Source of the DNA: an uncultured Comamonadaceae bacterium
GTDB taxonomy: Bacteria > Pseudomonadota > Gammaproteobacteria > Burkholderiales > Burkholderiaceae_C
Direction of reading: 5' to 3'
NCBI GenBank assembly: GCA_937893415.1
Contig: CALBWZ010000194.1
Span: 1-6,497, forward strand
Length of the DNA stretch: 6,497 nucleotides
Shown: piece after piece, positions 4,662 to 6,497 of the stretch
Position numbering within the stretch: the stretch's first letter is position 1
Layout of the letters: every line of letters begins with the position of its first letter
Translations under genes and position numbers: made by a program
The notes under the pieces: model-generated
Database searches by the model: none
What the model saw: the letters and a program-made list of their open reading frames with translations, nothing else
What the model was told of the DNA's origin: nothing

Positions 4662-6497
4662 TTAGAGCTGTTTGGCCGCCTCGGCAGACAGCTGGGCTTT
4701 GGCAGCAAATTCGGCGCGCAGCGCACGCAGTTTTTCCCGAGGGTCTTCGCGCACAGTGGCTTTGTCCAATGCCATCTCCGCAATAAACCGGCTGGGTTTG
4801 CCAGTCACTGTGTCGCGGCCTTTTTTGCGCCTGAGCAGCCAGCTGACAGCCAGTGTGCGTTGCGCCCGGGTAATACCCACGTACATCAGGCGGCGCTCTT
4901 CTTGCAAGCGCATTGACAAGGCCTCAGCCGTTAGGCTGTCGTCGTCTGTTTTGAACGGCAGCAGGCCTTCGTTCACGCCAGCCAAAATAACATGCGGCCA
5001 TTCCAAGCCTTTAGACGCGTGCAACGTCGACAACGTCACCACATCTTGGTCTTGCTCGCGCTCAGAGATGGTCGACAGCAACGCGATGGTTTGCACCACC
5101 TCAAGCAGCGTTTTGGTCTCGGTTGCCAGCGTTGCGCCCGCGGTGTCGTCAATCTCGCCGCCGCAGCGTTGGCTCATCCAGTCAATAAAATCTAGGACAT
5201 TGCTCCACCGGTTGGCGGCAGCTTTGGGGTTGTCTTCACCCTCCAGCAAATGCTGCTCGTAGTTCATGTCTTTCAGCCACGCCAGCAACAATGCTTTGGC
5301 ATCGTCTTTGCCCAAGGTTTGACGCGCGCGAAACTCCAAATCGTTGATGTAACGGCCAAACTCGTGCAGGCCGGCCACGGCGCGTGCGGGCACAGAACCC
5401 ACCAGCGAGTTGGCAAACAAGGCCTCAAACAGGCTCAGCTTGTGGCTGGTGGCAAATTGCCCCAGTTGGCTGAGGCTGGTGTGGCCAATACCTCGTTTTG
5501 GGGTGGTGATGGCGCGCAAAAATGCGGGGTCATCGTCGTTGTTTACCAATAGACGCAGCCAGGCGCACAAATCTTTGATCTCGGCGCGGTCAAAAAAGCT
5601 TTGCCCACCAGACACTTTGTAAGGTATTTGGACTTTGCGCAGCGCTTTTTCAAACACGCGTGCTTGGTGGTTGGCGCGGTACAAAATAGCAAAATCTTTA
5701 TACGCCTTGTGCTGCGAGCTGGAACGCAGGCTTTGAATGCGTGCCACAGCACGCTCGGCTTCGTGGTCTTCAACGTCACAAGCGACCACGCGCACCGGTT
5801 CACCTTGGCCCAAATCACTCCACAGCGTTTTGGGAAACAGCTTGGGGTTGGGGCCAATCACGTTGTTGGCGGCATCCAAAATAGCGGTGGTAGAGCGGTA
5901 GTTTTGCTCCAACATAATCACCTTCAGCTGCGGAAAATCAAGTGGCAATTTTTTCAAGTTGTCTAGCGTGGCACCGCGCCAGCCATAAATAGACTGGTCG
6001 TCGTCGCCCACTGCCGTCAGACGTGCACCTTCACCCACCAGCAGTTTGAGCAAGTCGTATTGCGTGGCATTGGTGTCTTGGTACTCATCGACCAGCACGT
6101 GGCCCAGTTGCTGTTGCCAGTGCTGGCGAACCACCTCGTGCTCTTTCAGCAGCTTGAGTGGCAAGCTGATGAGGTCGTCAAAGTCCACGCTTTGGTAAGC
6201 TGCTAGTCGCTCTTCATAGCGCCCCATGATGGTGGCGGCCACGCGCTGGTCTTCATCGGCGGCGCCGGCCAAGGCCTGCGCGGCGTTGAGGCCTGCGTTT
6301 TTCCACGCACTGATGGTCCACTGCCATTGCTTGGCTGTGGCTAGGTCGGTAGAGCCGCCACAGTCTTTCAAAATACGCGACACATCGTCACTGTCTAAAA
6401 TAGAAAACTGCTCTTTTAAGCCCACATAACTGCCCTGCTGGCGCAGCATGCGCACGCCTAATGCGTGAAACGTGCAAATCAGCACTTGCCCTGCGAC
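4662..6497 (-). CDS. rep: ATP-dependent DNA helicase Rep (SF1, UvrD/Rep family), N-terminus beyond the window
   Basis: The frame is open from the right edge to the TAA at 4664-4662, giving 611 visible residues. Comparison with E. coli Rep (673 residues), which it resembles along its length, suggests about 85 N-terminal residues including Walker A are outside. The GTG at 6485 is internal: it codes for Val in the conserved CTFHALG region. Visible SF1 motifs in order are motif II VDEYQDTN (6092-6069), motif III GDDDQSIYGWRGA (6008-5970), motif IV LEQNYRS (5912-5892), motif V TLHASKGLEW (5027-4998) and motif VI EERRLMYVGITRAQR (4901-4857). Rep rather than UvrD/PcrA is suggested by the Rep-like stretches ILYRANHQARVFEK and PYKVSGGQSFF, and by the short tail without the long C-terminal extension of UvrD. 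Rep moves 3' to 5' on single-stranded DNA and helps replication forks pass bound proteins in the cytoplasm. All visible motifs are intact. It lies upstream of pldA with a 57-base gap. Confidence 0.94.
   Translation of the reverse strand, partial: VAGQVLICTFHALGVRMLRQQGSYVGLKEQFSILDSDDVSRILKDCGGSTDLATAKQWQWTISAWKNAGLNAAQALAGAADEDQRVAATIMGRYEERLAAYQSVDFDDLISLPLKLLKEHEVVRQHWQQQLGHVLVDEYQDTNATQYDLLKLLVGEGARLTAVGDDDQSIYGWRGATLDNLKKLPLDFPQLKVIMLEQNYRSTTAILDAANNVIGPNPKLFPKTLWSDLGQGEPVRVVACDVEDHEAERAVARIQSLRSSSQHKAYKDFAILYRANHQARVFEKALRKVQIPYKVSGGQSFFDRAEIKDLCAWLRLLVNNDDDPAFLRAITTPKRGIGHTSLSQLGQFATSHKLSLFEALFANSLVGSVPARAVAGLHEFGRYINDLEFRARQTLGKDDAKALLLAWLKDMNYEQHLLEGEDNPKAAANRWSNVLDFIDWMSQRCGGEIDDTAGATLATETKTLLEVVQTIALLSTISEREQDQDVVTLSTLHASKGLEWPHVILAGVNEGLLPFKTDDDSLTAEALSMRLQEERRLMYVGITRAQRTLAVSWLLRRKKGRDTVTGKPSRFIAEMALDKATVREDPREKLRALRAEFAAKAQLSAEAAKQL

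Noticed and set aside
4672..5262. Open frame of 196 codons on the plus strand inside the helicase gene
   Set aside because: It lies opposite the helicase coding for motifs V and VI, its translation is Ser/Arg-rich without a recognisable domain, and no ribosome-binding site stands out. It is a mirror of the real gene.
6483..6485. GTG as the true start of the helicase
   Set aside because: The upstream codons to the edge (Val-Ala-Gly-Gln) continue the frame, and the conserved CTFHALG segment follows at once; Walker A must lie further out.
1..6497. Mobile element, phage, toxin-antitoxin, defence system, CRISPR array or RNA gene
   Set aside because: All but short gaps are filled by five recognisable genes; no transposase, integrase, regular direct repeats or tRNA-like fold was seen on either strand.

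Overview
The window reads as a stretch of a Gram-negative proteobacterial chromosome. The best guess is a betaproteobacterium of the Burkholderiales type with moderate G+C. The grounds are an outer-membrane phospholipase A with a betaproteobacterial-style N-terminal extension, a Rep-type helicase, and a WbpM-type surface-polysaccharide cassette. The genus cannot be fixed from the sequence alone. Five protein genes fill almost all of the DNA; two are cut by the window edges. I found no tRNA, rRNA, CRISPR array, insertion sequence or phage gene, and no gene-free stretch longer than about 60 bases.

Left half (1-3332, plus strand): three tightly packed genes that look like the downstream end of an O-antigen or other surface-glycan operon. 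They are an extended-SDR nucleotide-sugar oxidoreductase (5' end missing), a small PglC-type phosphoglycosyl transferase, and a full-length membrane-anchored UDP-GlcNAc 4,6-dehydratase of the WbpM/CapD/PglF class. The start of the second gene overlaps the stop of the first (GTGA), and the start of the third overlaps the stop of the second (TGATG), so translation is probably coupled. Together they could convert UDP-GlcNAc to its 4-keto-6-deoxy form, reduce it to a 6-deoxy-HexNAc such as QuiNAc, and load that sugar phosphate onto undecaprenyl phosphate as the first step of glycan assembly.

Right half (3369-6497, minus strand): the operon above converges on two housekeeping-type genes separated by 57 bases. 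Upstream is the C-terminal nine-tenths of a Rep-type superfamily 1 DNA helicase, whose N-terminus with Walker A lies beyond the right edge. Downstream is a complete outer-membrane phospholipase A (pldA) with signal peptide, catalytic His-Ser-Asn and a C-terminal aromatic residue. The junction at 3333-3368 is probably the boundary between a variable polysaccharide locus and conserved chromosome.

I did not find a convincing undescribed system. The most useful observations are the self-contained 6-deoxy-HexNAc synthesis-and-initiation module, the Met-for-Tyr active site of the dehydratase, the Cys-bearing low-complexity extension of the phospholipase, and an inverted repeat between rep and pldA.
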